This document shows, piece after piece, positions 32,851 through 43,401 of a DNA stretch of 64,000 nt (positions are counted from its first letter, which is position 1; every line of letters starts with the position of its first letter). Source of the DNA: Roseateles aquatilis. Lineage in GTDB: Bacteria; Pseudomonadota; Gammaproteobacteria; Burkholderiales; Burkholderiaceae_C. A program made the translations under genes and the position numbers. Below the pieces are notes generated by a model that made no database searches, was not told the DNA's origin, and saw only the letters and a list, made by a program, of their open reading frames with translations. Location: the NCBI RefSeq assembly GCF_002205645.1, contig NZ_NIOF01000014.1, forward strand, positions 1 through 64,000, written 5' to 3'.

Positions 32851-35193
32851 TTACAGGCCGCCGGTCCCGGTGGCCAGCAACGTGCCGTCGCTGCCCGCCA
32901 CCCAGCCGGTGCGCGCGTCGACGAAGAACACCTGCGTCAGTTGGCGCCGCGTGCCGGAGTCCTGCGTCGACCAGCTCTTACCGCCGTCGACGGTCGTCAG
33001 CACCGCGCCGTTCTCGCCGACCGCCCAGCCCTGCTGCGGCGTCAGGAAACGGATCGCGCGCAGCGAGGCGGTGGTGGGGAAGCTCGCCGCCGACTGCCAG
33101 GTGGCGCCGTCATCCTTGGAGACCTTCAGCACGCCGTCACCGACCATCCACAACGAGCCCGGCTCGCTGTACGCCAGCTGGCGCAGCATCGCGCCGGTGG
33201 CCGCGTATCGGCCGGTCCAGGTCTTGCCACCGTCCGCCGTCACGGCCACGCGGCCGCTGTCGCCCACCAGCACGCCCTTGAGCGTGGAGCTGAACTTCAG
33301 GTCGGCGTAGAAGCCGTCCAGCGCCGCCTGCTCCGTCCAGTTCTTGCCGCCGTCGACGGTGGACATCAACAGTTGCTTCTGTCGGCTGCTGTCGTTGAAC
33401 AGCGCGAAGCCGTTGGTCGCGTCGATGAAGTGGAAGGCCTGCCCCACGCGGCTGGCCGACGAGGGCGGCGTGAGCCAGCTCGCGCCGGCATCCTCGGTCA
33501 GGTAGATCTTGCCGTCGTTGGAAAGCAGCCAGCCCTTCTTCCCGTCGAGGAACTGGAAGCGGTTGCCGCCGTTGTAGCCGTAATAGCCGGTGTTGCCCGT
33601 CAACCCGCCGATCTTGACCTTCCAATCGAGTCCGCCGTTGACGGTCTCCATCAGGTCGCCGCCCGCGGACAGCGCCAGCCCGCGCTTGGCATCGAAGAAC
33701 CAGAACGAGAGCAGCGTCTTGGCCGCGGCGCCCGCGTCGGGCCCGCTGATCTTGGTCCAGGACCTCAGGCCGTCGGTGCTCAGCAGCGCCACGCCGCCAT
33801 AGGCCTGCGCCACGTACAGCTGCGGACCGAAGCGCTTCAGGCTGTTGTCGCCGGTATCCGACGCGACGGCGCGCCAGGTGGCGCCGGCGTCCTCGCTGAG
33901 CTCGTAGACGTAGCCGCCGGTGCCGTAGTAGTTGCGCAGCCAGACGCCGCGGACCGGCTGCCGGTAGCTCACGTACCAGGAGTTCGACGCGCCAGGCACG
34001 CTCACCGCGCTCCAGGTCCGGCCGCCGTCCACGGTGCGGTACAGCGTGCCGCCGGCGCTGAAGGCCGCGGTCAGGGCGTCCACGAAATCGAGGTTGCCGT
34101 AGTAGGCGTTCGTCGGCAGTCCCTGGGGCACGATCGTTTCCCAGGTCTGCCCGTTGTCGACGCTGCGGCGCAGCGCCTGCGAATAGACGTAACCCTGGCT
34201 CGGAACATAGGTGCTGCTGTTGGTCATGAACATGACCGTCCGTCCCAGCACCTGCAGCCCGCTCGACGAGGACTGCGAATCCACCGGCACCGCGAGGCTG
34301 ACGCTCTTGCCCTGGTCCACCGACTTGCGCAGGCCCTGATAGTCCAGCGACCACAGCACGCCGTCGGCGCCCAGCACGCCGTTGGACAGCACATTGCCTT
34401 GCGTCCATGTGGCGCCGCCGTCGATGGTCATGCGGGTGCCGCCGGAGCCGGCGATCAGCGCCGTGTTGGCGCCGTCCAGCTGCAGCGTGGCCGAGGTGAT
34501 GCTCTGCGTCGACGTGGCCTGCAGCGTCCAGTGCGCGCCGCCGTCGGTGGTGCGCAGGAGGGCACCGAACTCCCCGAGGATCCAGCCGTTGCTGGCATCG
34601 GCGAAGCGCACCGTGTTCAGACGCGTCGTCAGGCCGCTGGGTTGGCGCACCCAGGTCTTGCCGCCGTCGACGGTGCGCAGGATCTCGCCGTTGTCGCCGA
34701 CCGACCAGCCCTTGGCGGCGTCGAGGAAGAAGAAGTCGTTCTGCACCGTGCCCGTGGGCCGCGGCGCCTGCCAGCACCAACCCGTGCTGTCCGCGCCGGT
34801 GCAGCTCAGGCCCTGCACGTGCGCGCGGTTGTGCACGGCCACCGTGAACTTCACTTCCCTGGACGCGCCGGCCGCGTTCGTGACCTTCAGCGTGACCTGG
34901 TAATCGCCCACCTTGGCGAAGTCGTGCTTGGGGCTGGCATCGGTGCTGGTCGTGCCGTCGCCGAAGCTCCACGCGTGGGTCAGGCCCGCCGTCGTGGCGA
35001 CGTTGCTGGTGAAGGCCGTGCCGGACGTGACGTCGGTCGACGCGGCGGCGGCGATGGCCAGGTTGTCCGGAATCGCCACGCCCTGCACCGGCGGCGGCGG
35101 GCTGTCGCTGCCACCACCGCCGCAGGCGCTCAACAGCGCCGCGCTGAGCAGCACGCCTGCCCATCCGGCGCGCGCGAATTCAAGTCTGCCCAC
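32851..35193 (-). CDS. Lipoprotein with PKD domain and YCF48/BNR-like repeats
   Basis: This 780-residue protein has a lipoprotein signal (VLLSAALLSAC, then GGGG). A PKD domain follows at about residues 60-125 (HAWSFGDGTTSTDASPKHDFAKVGDYQVTLKV). The rest is a run of repeats of the type TVDGGKTW...GWAVGDNG, which fold as a beta-propeller related to photosystem II assembly factor YCF48 and sialidase BNR repeats. It is probably anchored at the outer membrane or exported. The GTG at 35193 has AGGGAGG 5 nt upstream, better than a TTG at 35220. Substrate and role are unknown. Confidence 0.8.
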   Translation of the reverse strand: MGRLEFARAGWAGVLLSAALLSACGGGGSDSPPPPVQGVAIPDNLAIAAAASTDVTSGTAFTSNVATTAGLTHAWSFGDGTTSTDASPKHDFAKVGDYQVTLKVTNAAGASREVKFTVAVHNRAHVQGLSCTGADSTGWCWQAPRPTGTVQNDFFFLDAAKGWSVGDNGEILRTVDGGKTWVRQPSGLTTRLNTVRFADASNGWILGEFGALLRTTDGGAHWTLQATSTQSITSATLQLDGANTALIAGSGGTRMTIDGGATWTQGNVLSNGVLGADGVLWSLDYQGLRKSVDQGKSVSLAVPVDSQSSSSGLQVLGRTVMFMTNSSTYVPSQGYVYSQALRRSVDNGQTWETIVPQGLPTNAYYGNLDFVDALTAAFSAGGTLYRTVDGGRTWSAVSVPGASNSWYVSYRQPVRGVWLRNYYGTGGYVYELSEDAGATWRAVASDTGDNSLKRFGPQLYVAQAYGGVALLSTDGLRSWTKISGPDAGAAAKTLLSFWFFDAKRGLALSAGGDLMETVNGGLDWKVKIGGLTGNTGYYGYNGGNRFQFLDGKKGWLLSNDGKIYLTEDAGASWLTPPSSASRVGQAFHFIDATNGFALFNDSSRQKQLLMSTVDGGKNWTEQAALDGFYADLKFSSTLKGVLVGDSGRVAVTADGGKTWTGRYAATGAMLRQLAYSEPGSLWMVGDGVLKVSKDDGATWQSAASFPTTASLRAIRFLTPQQGWAVGENGAVLTTVDGGKSWSTQDSGTRRQLTQVFFVDARTGWVAGSDGTLLATGTGGL

Positions 35194-35325
35194 GGCAGCC
35201 TCCCTCGTTGATTGTTTCAATTTGTCTTCTTTGTGAAGCGGCGGGATTCTGCATCAGCTTCATGGCATCAGACACTCGTTCCGCATCGCTCCGATGGGGG
35301 GAGTACCCAAGGCAAAATCGCACCC

Positions 35326-37458
35326 ATGCCCGAGGCCAGCACCGTCCCGTCGACCCCTCCGCCGCCGGCCTCGGCGGCCACCGGCGGCGCGCCGGCCAAG
35401 TCCGCGCCGCAGAAGGCGATGGAGAAGCTCGGGCTGGCGCGGGACATCGACCTGGCGCTGCACCTGCCGCTGCGCTACGAGGACGAGACCACCCTCACCC
35501 CGCTCGACCGCTCCCGCGACGGCGACACGCTGCAGTGCGAGGGCGAGGTCATCGAGAGCCGCATCGAGGTCCGCGGCCGGCGCCAACTGCTCGTCAAGCT
35601 GCGCGACGACGACGGGGCGCAGGTGCTGCTGCGCTTCCTGCACTTCTATCCGACGCACCAGAAGACGCTCGCCGTCGGTGCCCGGGTGCGGGCGCGGGGC
35701 GAGATCCGGGTCGGATTCTTCGGCCGCGAGATGGTCCATCCGAGCTTTCGCAAGGTGGATGAGCAGACGCCGCTGGCGACCTCGTTGACGCCGGTCTATC
35801 CCACCAGCGCCCAGTTGCCGCAGGCCTATCTGCGCAAGGCGGTGGCGTCGGCGCTGCGCCGCGCGCCGCTCGACGAGGTGCTGCCGCAGGCCATGATCCC
35901 CAGGGGGCTGCCGCCGCTGCGCGACGCGCTGAACTTCCTGCACCATCCGCCGCCGTCGGCCGGCCTGTCGACGCTGGAGGACCACACCCATCCCGCGTGG
36001 CAGCGGCTCAAGTTCGAGGAGCTGCTCGCGCAGCAGCTCAGCCAGCAACGCGCGCAGCGTGAGCGCGCCCACCTGCGCGCGCCGGCCCTGCGCGGCTCGC
36101 CGGGTGGGCTGCACGAGCGATTGCTCGCCGCCCTGCCCTTCGCGCTGACCGGCGCGCAGCGGCGCGTCGCGGAGGAAATCGCCGCCGATCTGGCCCGGCC
36201 GCAGCCCATGCACCGGCTGCTGCAGGGCGATGTCGGCTCCGGCAAGACGGTCGTGGCGGCGCTGGCCGCGGCGGTCGCGATGGACGCCGGCTGGCAGTGC
36301 GCGCTGATGGCGCCCACCGAGATCCTGGCCGAGCAGCACTTCCGCAAGCTGATCGGATGGCTGGAGCCGCTGGGCGTGCGCGTGGCCTGGATCACCGGCA
36401 GCATCAAGGGCAAGGCGCGGCAGAAGATGCTCGACGCCGCCGCGTCCGGCGAGGCGACGCTGATCGTCGGCACCCACGCGGTGATCGAGGACAAGGTGCG
36501 CTTCCACCGCCTCGGGCTGGCCATCATCGACGAGCAGCACCGCTTCGGTGTCGCCCAGCGCCTGGCGCTGCGCAAGAAGCTCGCCGACGAGGCCGCCGGT
36601 GCCGCCGACTCCGGCGCGCCGGGCGCCGGTCCGCTCGAGCCGCACCTGCTCATGATGAGCGCCACGCCCATCCCGCGCACGCTGGCGATGACCTACTTCG
36701 CGGACCTCGACGTCTCCACCATCGACGAGCTCCCGCCCGGCCGCAGCCCCATCGTCACCCGCGTCTTCGCCGACGGCCGCCGCGACGACGTGGTCGAGAA
36801 GATCGCCGCCGCCGTCGAGGACGGGCGGCAGGTCTACTGGGTCTGTCCGCTGATCGAGGAGTCGGAGGCGCTCGACCTCAAGAACGCCACCGAGACCCAC
36901 GCCGAGCTTGGCGAGGCGTTGCCGGGTCGCAAGGTCGGGTTGCTGCACGGGCGCATGCCGGCGGCGGAAAAGGCCGCGACGATGGCCCAGTTCAGCAGCG
37001 GCGAGCTGGACGTGCTGGTCGCCACCACCGTGATCGAAGTCGGCGTCGACGTGCCCAATGCCAGCGTGATGGTCATCGAGCACGCCGAGCGCTTCGGCCT
37101 GTCGCAGTTGCATCAACTGCGCGGGCGTGTCGGGCGGGGGTCGGTCGCGAGCGTCTGCGTGCTGATCTACACCGGGCCGCTGTCCGACACCGGCAAGGCG
37201 CGCCTGCGCGCGATGGCGGAAACCACCGACGGCTTCGAGATCGCGCGCCGCGATCTCGATATCCGCGGGCCGGGCGAGTTCATGGGCGCGCGGCAGAGCG
37301 GCGCGCAGTTGCTGCGGTTCGCGGATCTGCAGGAGGACGCGCCGCTGTTGAGCGCGGCGCGGGCGCTGGCGCCACGGCTGCTCGACGAGCATCCGCGCGC
37401 GGCGCAGTTGCAGGTCGAGCGATGGCTGGGGCACAAGACGGAGTACCTCAAGGCCTGA
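35326..37458 (+). CDS. recG: ATP-dependent DNA helicase RecG
   Basis: This 710-residue helicase regresses stalled forks and branch-migrates recombination intermediates. It has an N-terminal wedge/OB domain (about 40-180), Walker A GDVGSGKTVVAAL (about residue 305), DEQH box IIDEQHRFGVAQR, MSATPIPRTLAMT and the C-terminal TRG region with RGRVGRG and GPGEFMGARQSG. The ATG at 35326 gives a Pro/Ala-rich leader followed by KAMEKLGLARDIDLALHLPLRYED. Promoters for this gene and the divergent lipoprotein share the 132-bp gap. Confidence 0.95.
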   Translation: MPEASTVPSTPPPPASAATGGAPAKSAPQKAMEKLGLARDIDLALHLPLRYEDETTLTPLDRSRDGDTLQCEGEVIESRIEVRGRRQLLVKLRDDDGAQVLLRFLHFYPTHQKTLAVGARVRARGEIRVGFFGREMVHPSFRKVDEQTPLATSLTPVYPTSAQLPQAYLRKAVASALRRAPLDEVLPQAMIPRGLPPLRDALNFLHHPPPSAGLSTLEDHTHPAWQRLKFEELLAQQLSQQRAQRERAHLRAPALRGSPGGLHERLLAALPFALTGAQRRVAEEIAADLARPQPMHRLLQGDVGSGKTVVAALAAAVAMDAGWQCALMAPTEILAEQHFRKLIGWLEPLGVRVAWITGSIKGKARQKMLDAAASGEATLIVGTHAVIEDKVRFHRLGLAIIDEQHRFGVAQRLALRKKLADEAAGAADSGAPGAGPLEPHLLMMSATPIPRTLAMTYFADLDVSTIDELPPGRSPIVTRVFADGRRDDVVEKIAAAVEDGRQVYWVCPLIEESEALDLKNATETHAELGEALPGRKVGLLHGRMPAAEKAATMAQFSSGELDVLVATTVIEVGVDVPNASVMVIEHAERFGLSQLHQLRGRVGRGSVASVCVLIYTGPLSDTGKARLRAMAETTDGFEIARRDLDIRGPGEFMGARQSGAQLLRFADLQEDAPLLSAARALAPRLLDEHPRAAQLQVERWLGHKTEYLKA

Positions 37459-37515
37459 GGTCCACCACCCACCCACCAACATCGCCGCCCGCCGCCGAGC
37501 GGCGGCGTGAAGTGA

Positions 37516-37541
37516 AACAGGGGCCTCTCGAGGCCCCTGTT
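37516..37541. terminator. Hairpin between recG and the convergent cyclophilin gene
   Basis: AACAGGGGCCTC (37516-37527) and GAGGCCCCTGTT (37530-37541) form a perfect 12-bp stem around TC. It lies 58 bp after the recG stop and 66 bp beyond the cyclophilin stop. The T-tract is short on either side, but A/T closes the stem, so it may work in both directions. Confidence 0.7.
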
Positions 37542-37606
37542 CATCAGGGTTCGCGACGAGCGCCGCGATATCGATCTGGTGATCGCTCGATCAGATGATC
37601 AATGGA

Positions 37607-38311
37607 TCACTTCAGCTTGACGGCCCAGTACAGCAGCACTTCGGTGGCCGGGGTTTCGGCGCCGGCGTACAGCTGGGTCTCGGCGTTGATCTTGTCGACC
37701 GTCGCCTGGCCGGAGATGACGCGGCCGAAGACGGCGTAGCCCGGCTCGGAGGCGCTCTTGTAGTCCAGCGCCGCGTTGTCGACGGCGTTGAAGTAGAACT
37801 GGCTGGTCGCCGAATTGAAGTCCGTCGTGCGCGCCATCGCGATCGTGTACTTCGTGTTGGACAGGCCGACGTTGGTCTCCAGCTTGATGGCCGGCAGCAG
37901 GCCGGCCGTCTTGGCCACGAAGCCGGTCGTGAACCCGCCGCCTTGCGCGACGAAGTTCGGCACCACGCGGTGGAAGATCGTGTTGTCGTAGAACTTCGCG
38001 GTGACGTACTTCAGGAAGTTGTCGACGGTGATCGGCGCGCGGGCGTCCAGCTCGACGACGATCTCGCCGTCGCTGGTCAGCATGCAGACCGTGTTGGCCG
38101 CCGTGCTGGCGTTGGACGCCGCGATGCCGGCCGCGCTGCAGCTGGTGGTCGGCGGCGTTGTGACCGCGTTCGGCTTCGGACGGAGCGGCTCGCTGTTGTT
38201 GTCGCCGCCACCACCGCAAGCGGCCATGATCAGCGCGCCGCCCAGTGCGGCGGAAAGCGCCAGCAGACGGCGCTTGGACGAGGAATCGGTCGGGATGTGG
38301 GTCGGCTTCAT
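37607..38311 (-). CDS. Cyclophilin-type peptidyl-prolyl isomerase, lipoprotein
   Basis: This 234-residue protein has a lipoprotein signal (LLALSAALGGALIMAAC, then GGGG) and a low-complexity linker. The cyclophilin domain (about 75-234) contains NFLKYVTAKFYDNTIFHRVVPNFVAQGGGF and SQFYFNAVDN, with FHRVVPNFVAQGGG holding the catalytic Arg. It speeds proline isomerisation in exported proteins. The ATG at 38311 starts MKPTHIPTDSSSKRRLL. The family PpiA/RotA is soluble; the lipid anchor is a variation. Confidence 0.88.
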   Translation of the reverse strand: MKPTHIPTDSSSKRRLLALSAALGGALIMAACGGGGDNNSEPLRPKPNAVTTPPTTSCSAAGIAASNASTAANTVCMLTSDGEIVVELDARAPITVDNFLKYVTAKFYDNTIFHRVVPNFVAQGGGFTTGFVAKTAGLLPAIKLETNVGLSNTKYTIAMARTTDFNSATSQFYFNAVDNAALDYKSASEPGYAVFGRVISGQATVDKINAETQLYAGAETPATEVLLYWAVKLK

Positions 38312-38576
38312 GACGGCTTGGGGCGGGAGTTCGTGGCTCCGCGGCTGGCGAAGAAGCGCGAAGTATCGTGTCTGGCCCGACATATGGCGCGGCCAGGGGG
38401 CGCCCGGCGCACGAAATGAGAAGGGAATTTCCCTAACAGATCCTTAACGGGCAACCGGAGGTAACTTTCCGGACAAATAGCGCCCGAAAGGCCTGCCAAA
38501 CGAACAGATCGACGCCGCAGCGCCGATGCAGCCTCGAGGCGTCCTGAGCGCTCCGACCCGGCCCGGACGGCCGGTC

Positions 38577-39410
38577 TCAGGCTTCCAGGTTGTCGATCAG
38601 GCGGGTCTGGCCGATGCGCGCCGCGGCCAGCGCGATCAGCGGCTCGCCGTCGCGGGCGGGGCCCAGGTCATGACGGCGGCGCAGCGTCACGTAGTCGGGC
38701 GCCCAGCCGGCGTCGCGCAGCGCCTGCATCGCGTCGGCCTCCAGGCGGTCGAGGTCGCGCTCGCCCGCCTGCCACCGCGCGATCAGCGCCCGCAGCGTGC
38801 GCGACAGCAGCAGCGCGTCGCGCTTGTGCTCGTCGCTCAGGTAGCCGTTGCGCGAGGACAGCGCCAGGCCGTCGGCGTTGCGCTCGGTCTCGCCGGCCAG
38901 GATGCGGATGGGCATCGCCAGCTGGTCGACCATGCGGCGGATCACCATCAGCTGCTGGTAGTCCTTCTTGCCGAAGACGGCCACGTCCGGCTGGACGATC
39001 TGGAACAGCTTCGCCACCACCGTGCAGACGCCGACGAAGAAACCCGGCCGGAAATGGCCCTCCAGGATGTCCGCGAGCGCCGCCGGCGGATGCACCTTGT
39101 AGCCCTGCGGCTCGGGGTACATCTCCTGCTCGTCGGGCGCGAAGACAAAGTCGCAGCTGGCGCCGGCGAGCAACCCGGCGTCACGCGGCAAGGTGCGGGG
39201 GTAGCGGTCGAAGTCCTCGTGCGGCGCGAACTGCAGCCGGTTGACGAAGATGCTGGCGACGACGAGGCCGTCCGGCCCGACGGCCGCGCGGGCCTGGCGC
39301 ACCAGCGCGAGGTGGCCGTCGTGCAGGTTGCCCATCGTGGGAACGAAGGCGACCGGCCGGTCGCCCGCGAGCGCGGCGCGCAGGCCGGCGATATCGTGAT
39401 GGATCTTCAT
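38577..39410 (-). CDS. panC: Pantothenate synthetase
   Basis: This 277-residue cytosolic enzyme joins pantoate and beta-alanine using ATP. It has the nucleotide motif [14 protein letters not shown] (HxGH-like), [21 protein letters not shown], the [19 protein letters not shown] loop and LSSRNGYLS. The ATG at 39410 gives [14 protein letters not shown], the normal start. It follows panB by 49 bp on the same strand. Confidence 0.96.
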   Translation of the reverse strand: MKIHHDIAGLRAALAGDRPVAFVPTMGNLHDGHLALVRQARAAVGPDGLVVASIFVNRLQFAPHEDFDRYPRTLPRDAGLLAGASCDFVFAPDEQEMYPEPQGYKVHPPAALADILEGHFRPGFFVGVCTVVAKLFQIVQPDVAVFGKKDYQQLMVIRRMVDQLAMPIRILAGETERNADGLALSSRNGYLSDEHKRDALLLSRTLRALIARWQAGERDLDRLEADAMQALRDAGWAPDYVTLRRRHDLGPARDGEPLIALAAARIGQTRLIDNLEA

Positions 39411-39459
39411 GGCGTGGCGCCCCGTGTCGGGGGAACAGGAGATCGGGGGATCCGGGAAT

Positions 39460-40329
39460 TCAGTAGGTGTGCTCGACGGCCGGGAAGGCACCGGACTTCA
39501 CGTCGGCGACGTAGCGCGCGAACGCCTCGCCCACCGAGGCCGAGCCCTGCATGAAGTCCCGCACGAAGCGCGGACGGCGGCCCGGCGTGACGCCCAGCAT
39601 GTCGTGCATCACCAGAACCTGGCCCGAGCAATCCGCGCCGGCGCCGATGCCGATGACGGGAATGCCCAGCGTCGCGGTCAACTCGGCGGCCAGCGCCGAT
39701 GGCACCATCTCCAGCACCAGCATGCGCGCGCCGGCGTCGACCAGCTCGCGCGCATGGGCCTTGAGCTGCGCGGCGCCCTGCTCGTCGCGGCCCTGCACCT
39801 TGTAGCCGCTCAGCGCGGTGACGGTCTGCGGCGTCAGGCCCAGATGGGCGCAGACGGGGATGCCGCGCTCGGTCAGGAAACGGACGGTCTCGACCGTCCA
39901 GCCGCCGCCTTCCAGCTTGACCATGTGGGCGCCGGCCTGCGCCAGTTGCATGGCGCTGTGCCAGGCTTCCCGGGGCGACGCGTGATAGGTGCCGAACGGC
40001 AGGTCGGCCACGATCCAGGCGCGATGCCGGGCACGGGCCACGCAGCGCGTGTGATAGACCATTTCCTCCAGGCGCACCGGGACCGTGGTCTCCTGGCCCT
40101 GCACAACGTTGCCCAGCGAGTCCCCGATCAGGATCGAGTCCACGCCGGCTGCCTCCATCGCGTGGGCGAAGGTGGCGTCATAGGCCGTCAGCATGGCGAT
40201 CTTGTCGCCGGCGGCATGCATGTCGAGCAGGCGCTGCAGCGTGACGGGCTTGCGGTCGGCGGCGGGCGCGGCGGATGCGGCGCCGGCGGGCCGCGGCGCG
40301 GTGGCGTAGGGGGAGGTCGATTCGGTCAT
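39460..40329 (-). CDS. panB: 3-methyl-2-oxobutanoate hydroxymethyltransferase
   Basis: This 289-residue TIM-barrel enzyme makes ketopantoate from ketoisovalerate and methylene-THF. It contains [36 protein letters not shown] with the metal-binding Asp, HLGLTPQTV and [25 protein letters not shown]. The N-terminal 26 residues ([12 protein letters not shown]) form an Ala/Pro leader not needed for the fold. The first gene of panBC; its promoter shares an 87-bp gap with oxyR, which is divergent. Confidence 0.96.
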   Translation of the reverse strand: MTESTSPYATAPRPAGAASAAPAADRKPVTLQRLLDMHAAGDKIAMLTAYDATFAHAMEAAGVDSILIGDSLGNVVQGQETTVPVRLEEMVYHTRCVARARHRAWIVADLPFGTYHASPREAWHSAMQLAQAGAHMVKLEGGGWTVETVRFLTERGIPVCAHLGLTPQTVTALSGYKVQGRDEQGAAQLKAHARELVDAGARMLVLEMVPSALAAELTATLGIPVIGIGAGADCSGQVLVMHDMLGVTPGRRPRFVRDFMQGSASVGEAFARYVADVKSGAFPAVEHTY

Positions 40330-40416
40330 GCAGGTCCCCTGGCGGGAGTCCCATGGGTTGGGGCGGCAGTGTACCGGGCGGTGCCACGGAGCATCTTTCT
40401 GAGGACAATGCCGGCC

Positions 40417-41337
40417 ATGACCCTCACCGAATTGCGCTACATCGTCGCCGTCGCCCGCGAGCGCCACTTTGGCCGGGCGGCCGAGGCCTGCTTCGTGTCG
40501 CAGCCGACGCTCTCGGTCGCGATCAAGAAGCTCGAGGAGGAGCTCGACGTCAAGATCTTCGAACGCGGCGCCAACGAGGTGTCGATGACGCCGCTGGGCG
40601 AGGACATCGTCCGCCAGGCCCAGTCGGTCATCGAGCAAGCCAGCGCCATCAAGGACATCGCCAAGCGCGGCAAGGATCCGCTGGACGGTCCGCTGCGGCT
40701 GGGCATCATCTACACGATCGGGCCGTACCTGCTGCCGGAGCTGGTCAAGCACTGCATCGACCTCTACCCGCGCATGCCGCTGATGCTGCAGGAGAACTTC
40801 ACCCAGAAGCTGCTCGACATGCTGCGTACCGGCGAGCTGGACTGCGCCATCATGGCCGAGCCCTTCCCGGACGCCGGCCTGGCGGTGGCGCCGCTGTACG
40901 ACGAGTCCTTCGTCGTGGCGGTCCCCGCCGTGCATCCGCTGGCCAGGAAGCCCCGCATCACCGCCGAGGAGTTGAAGGCCGAGACCATGCTGCTGCTGGG
41001 CAACGGCCACTGCTTCCGCGATCACGTGCTGGAGGTGTGCCCGGAGTTCGCGCGCTTCTCGACCGACGCCGAGGGCATCCGCAAGAGCTTCGAGGGCAGC
41101 TCGCTGGAGACGATCAAGCACATGGTCGCCTCCGGCATGGGCGTGACGGTGGTGCCGGCGCTGAGCGTGCCCGACGTGGTCCCGGCCCACCTGCGCTACA
41201 TCCCCTTCGTGGCACCGGCGCCGACGCGCCGCGTGGTCCTGGCCTGGCGCCGCACCTTCACCCGCTACGAGGCCGTCGCCGCGCTGCGCAACGCGGTCTA
41301 TGCCTGCCAGCTGAAGGGCGCCACCCTGCTCTCCTGA
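40417..41337 (+). CDS. oxyR: Hydrogen-peroxide-sensing LysR regulator OxyR
   Basis: This 306-residue LysR regulator has an N-terminal HTH ([41 protein letters not shown]). The redox pair lies in [12 protein letters not shown]; its Cys-x8-Cys spacing equals that of Cys199-Cys208 in E. coli OxyR. Oxidation to a disulfide activates transcription of peroxide defence genes, plausibly including dps at 42828. The ATG at 40417 is 11 nt after GAGGA; an ATG at 40408 would add three residues. Confidence 0.94.
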   Translation: MTLTELRYIVAVARERHFGRAAEACFVSQPTLSVAIKKLEEELDVKIFERGANEVSMTPLGEDIVRQAQSVIEQASAIKDIAKRGKDPLDGPLRLGIIYTIGPYLLPELVKHCIDLYPRMPLMLQENFTQKLLDMLRTGELDCAIMAEPFPDAGLAVAPLYDESFVVAVPAVHPLARKPRITAEELKAETMLLLGNGHCFRDHVLEVCPEFARFSTDAEGIRKSFEGSSLETIKHMVASGMGVTVVPALSVPDVVPAHLRYIPFVAPAPTRRVVLAWRRTFTRYEAVAALRNAVYACQLKGATLLS

Positions 41338-41500
41338 GCGCCCCCCTCGAAGCGGGGGCCGTCAGGGTATTCGTGAATATGTCACGGCTGACACAAAGCT
41401 AGCCTCGCTGGTGCGAACAAGGGCCCGAACGGCCCACGGCCTCGCGCCGGGTGATCCCCGGCCGCGGCGGCCCCTCAACCATCGCTTCCAGGGGGAAATC

Positions 41501-42619
41501 TTGACGCTACGACAGACCACCATCCTTGCCGCGGCCCTGCTCGCGGCGGGCGCCGCGCACGCGGTCCCGACCGCCGTGTCCGGCTCCGCCAACGGCCTGA
41601 GCTGGACCGCCGCCAGCACCATCGTCGGGGTCACCTCGACGGCCACCGGCGCCGGCGGCGGCGATCCGCGCTACTTCGCGCCGCGCTCGCAGTACAGCGG
41701 CGTGGCCACGCTGATCATGGATTACGGCTCCGCCGGCCAGTTCATCTGCTCCGGCACGCTGCTGCCCAACCAGCGCTCCATCCTGACCGCCGCCCACTGC
41801 GTCAGCGACGGCACCAACGCGCGCCCGATCAGCACCTCGGTCTACTTCTACACCGGCTCCGATCCGGACAACGTCACCTTCAACCAGCCGTCGTTCTCCT
41901 ACCAGGTCACCAACTACGCCGTGAACTCGGCGTACACCGGCCGGGTGATCGACCAGAACGACATCGCGGTGCTGTCGCTGGACAACCTGGTGGACTGGTC
42001 CGTCAAGTCCTACGAGCTCTTCGGCGGCGATGACCTGACCGGCCTGGACTACAACATCGCCGGTTACGGCGGCCGTTCCGACACCGGCGGCAACGTCGGC
42101 GCCAACCTCGGCACCGGCCGTCTGCGCCAGGGCGACAACCGCTATGAGTTCCGCCTCGGCGACCCGGACTTCGGCGGCGCCTGGTCCGACATCCTGGACG
42201 AGCCGGAAGCGCAGATCGAATACACCTACCTGGCGGACTTCGACAACGGCCTGCCGGCCAATGACCTGGCCTGCAACATCGCCGTGGCGGGCCTGGGCCT
42301 GCCGCCGAGCGCGAAGTTCTGCAACACCGGCCGCGGCGCGAGCGAGGTGTCCTCGGCCGGCGGCGATTCGGGCGGCCCGCAGTTCATCGACGGCAAGGTG
42401 TCGTCGGTGACCTCGTTCGGCCTGAGCTTCGGCTCCGCCTGGGGCGACGTGGACGGCCGGTTGAACAGCAGCTTCGGCGAGTTCAACGGCTTCGTGCCGG
42501 TCAGCATCCACCGCGACTTCATCAACGCCAACGCCGTGCCGGAACCGGCCAGCTACGCGCTCGCCGGCCTGGGCCTGCTGGCCGTGGGCTGGAGCCGCCG
42601 CCGTCAGAAGCGCGCCTGA
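41501..42619 (+). CDS. Secreted trypsin-like serine protease with PEP-CTERM anchor
   Basis: This 372-residue protein has a signal peptide ([16 protein letters not shown]) and an S1 protease domain with all three catalytic residues in expected context: [14 protein letters not shown] and GGDSGGPQ. The C-terminus [27 protein letters not shown] is a PEP-CTERM signal (PEP, hydrophobic helix, Arg-rich end), processed by exosortase. The start is TTG at 41501, preceded by AGGGGGAAATC. It would be displayed or released at the surface with exopolysaccharide. An exosortase gene is not in the window. Confidence 0.9.
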   Translation: MTLRQTTILAAALLAAGAAHAVPTAVSGSANGLSWTAASTIVGVTSTATGAGGGDPRYFAPRSQYSGVATLIMDYGSAGQFICSGTLLPNQRSILTAAHCVSDGTNARPISTSVYFYTGSDPDNVTFNQPSFSYQVTNYAVNSAYTGRVIDQNDIAVLSLDNLVDWSVKSYELFGGDDLTGLDYNIAGYGGRSDTGGNVGANLGTGRLRQGDNRYEFRLGDPDFGGAWSDILDEPEAQIEYTYLADFDNGLPANDLACNIAVAGLGLPPSAKFCNTGRGASEVSSAGGDSGGPQFIDGKVSSVTSFGLSFGSAWGDVDGRLNSSFGEFNGFVPVSIHRDFINANAVPEPASYALAGLGLLAVGWSRRRQKRA

Positions 42620-42648
42620 GACGGGTCCGCCCCGCTCAAGCCTCGAAG

Positions 42649-42671
42649 CCGCCTTCGGGCGGTTTTTTCAT
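42649..42671 (+). terminator. Rho-independent terminator with TTTTTCAT at its end
   Basis: CCGCC (42649-42653), loop TTCG and GGCGG (42658-42662) are followed by TTTTTT (42663-42668) and CAT. It ends the PEP-CTERM protease transcript. TTTTTCAT at 42664-42671 is identical to the 8-bp core seen at the ICE junction. Confidence 0.9.
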
Positions 42672-42827
42672 GGGCCGACGGCACATCGACGATGCCCCCG
42701 GGGCGTCCGGAACCCGACGCGCAGAGCGCCCCGCCGTCATGTCGCCGCGCATGCGGATCGGTTAGGCTGCGAGGCGATTCACGTGTTCATCTTCGTTCGT
42801 CATTCATTCCCCAGAAGGAGTCCCTCG

Positions 42828-43352
42828 ATGGCCAAGAAGAGCCCCGCCCCCGCCAAGACCTCGTCCGCCAAGGGTGCGCCCAGCATCCAGATCGGCATCA
42901 GCGACAAGGACCGCGCCGCGATCGCGCAAGGCCTGTCCAAGCTGCTGGCCGACACCTACACGCTGTACCTGACGACGCACAACTTCCACTGGAACGTGAC
43001 CGGTCCGATGTTCAACTCGCTGCATGCGATGTTCATGGCCCAGTACACCGAGCTGTGGAACGCGGTCGACCCCATCGCCGAGCGCATCCGCTCGCTGGGC
43101 CATGCCGCTCCGGGCTCGTACGCGCAGTTCGCCGCGCTGAGCTCGCTGAAGGACGCCCCCACCACCCCGCCGAAGGCGCTGGACATGGTCCGCATCCTGG
43201 TCGACGGCCACGAGGGTGTCGCCCGCACCGCGCGTGCGTTGTTCTCGCTGGTCGACAAGGCCAGCGACGAGCCGACCGCCGACCTGCTCACGCAGCGCCT
43301 GACGGTGCACGAGCAAACGGCATGGATGCTGCGCAGCCTGCTGGAAGAGTGA
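42828..43352 (+). CDS. dps: Dps ferritin-like DNA-protecting protein
   Basis: This 174-residue protein has a Lys/Ala-rich N-terminal tail ([14 protein letters not shown]) suited to DNA binding and a ferritin fold. The ferroxidase residues appear in [43 protein letters not shown]. It stores iron and protects DNA during peroxide stress as a dodecamer. AGAAGGAG precedes the ATG at 42828. OxyR 1.5 kb upstream is a likely regulator, by family knowledge. Confidence 0.95.
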   Translation: MAKKSPAPAKTSSAKGAPSIQIGISDKDRAAIAQGLSKLLADTYTLYLTTHNFHWNVTGPMFNSLHAMFMAQYTELWNAVDPIAERIRSLGHAAPGSYAQFAALSSLKDAPTTPPKALDMVRILVDGHEGVARTARALFSLVDKASDEPTADLLTQRLTVHEQTAWMLRSLLEE

Positions 43353-43401
43353 TCACCCGGGCCGCCCGGCCCGTTCGCCTCGATCGGCGACGGTGACGCG
43401 G

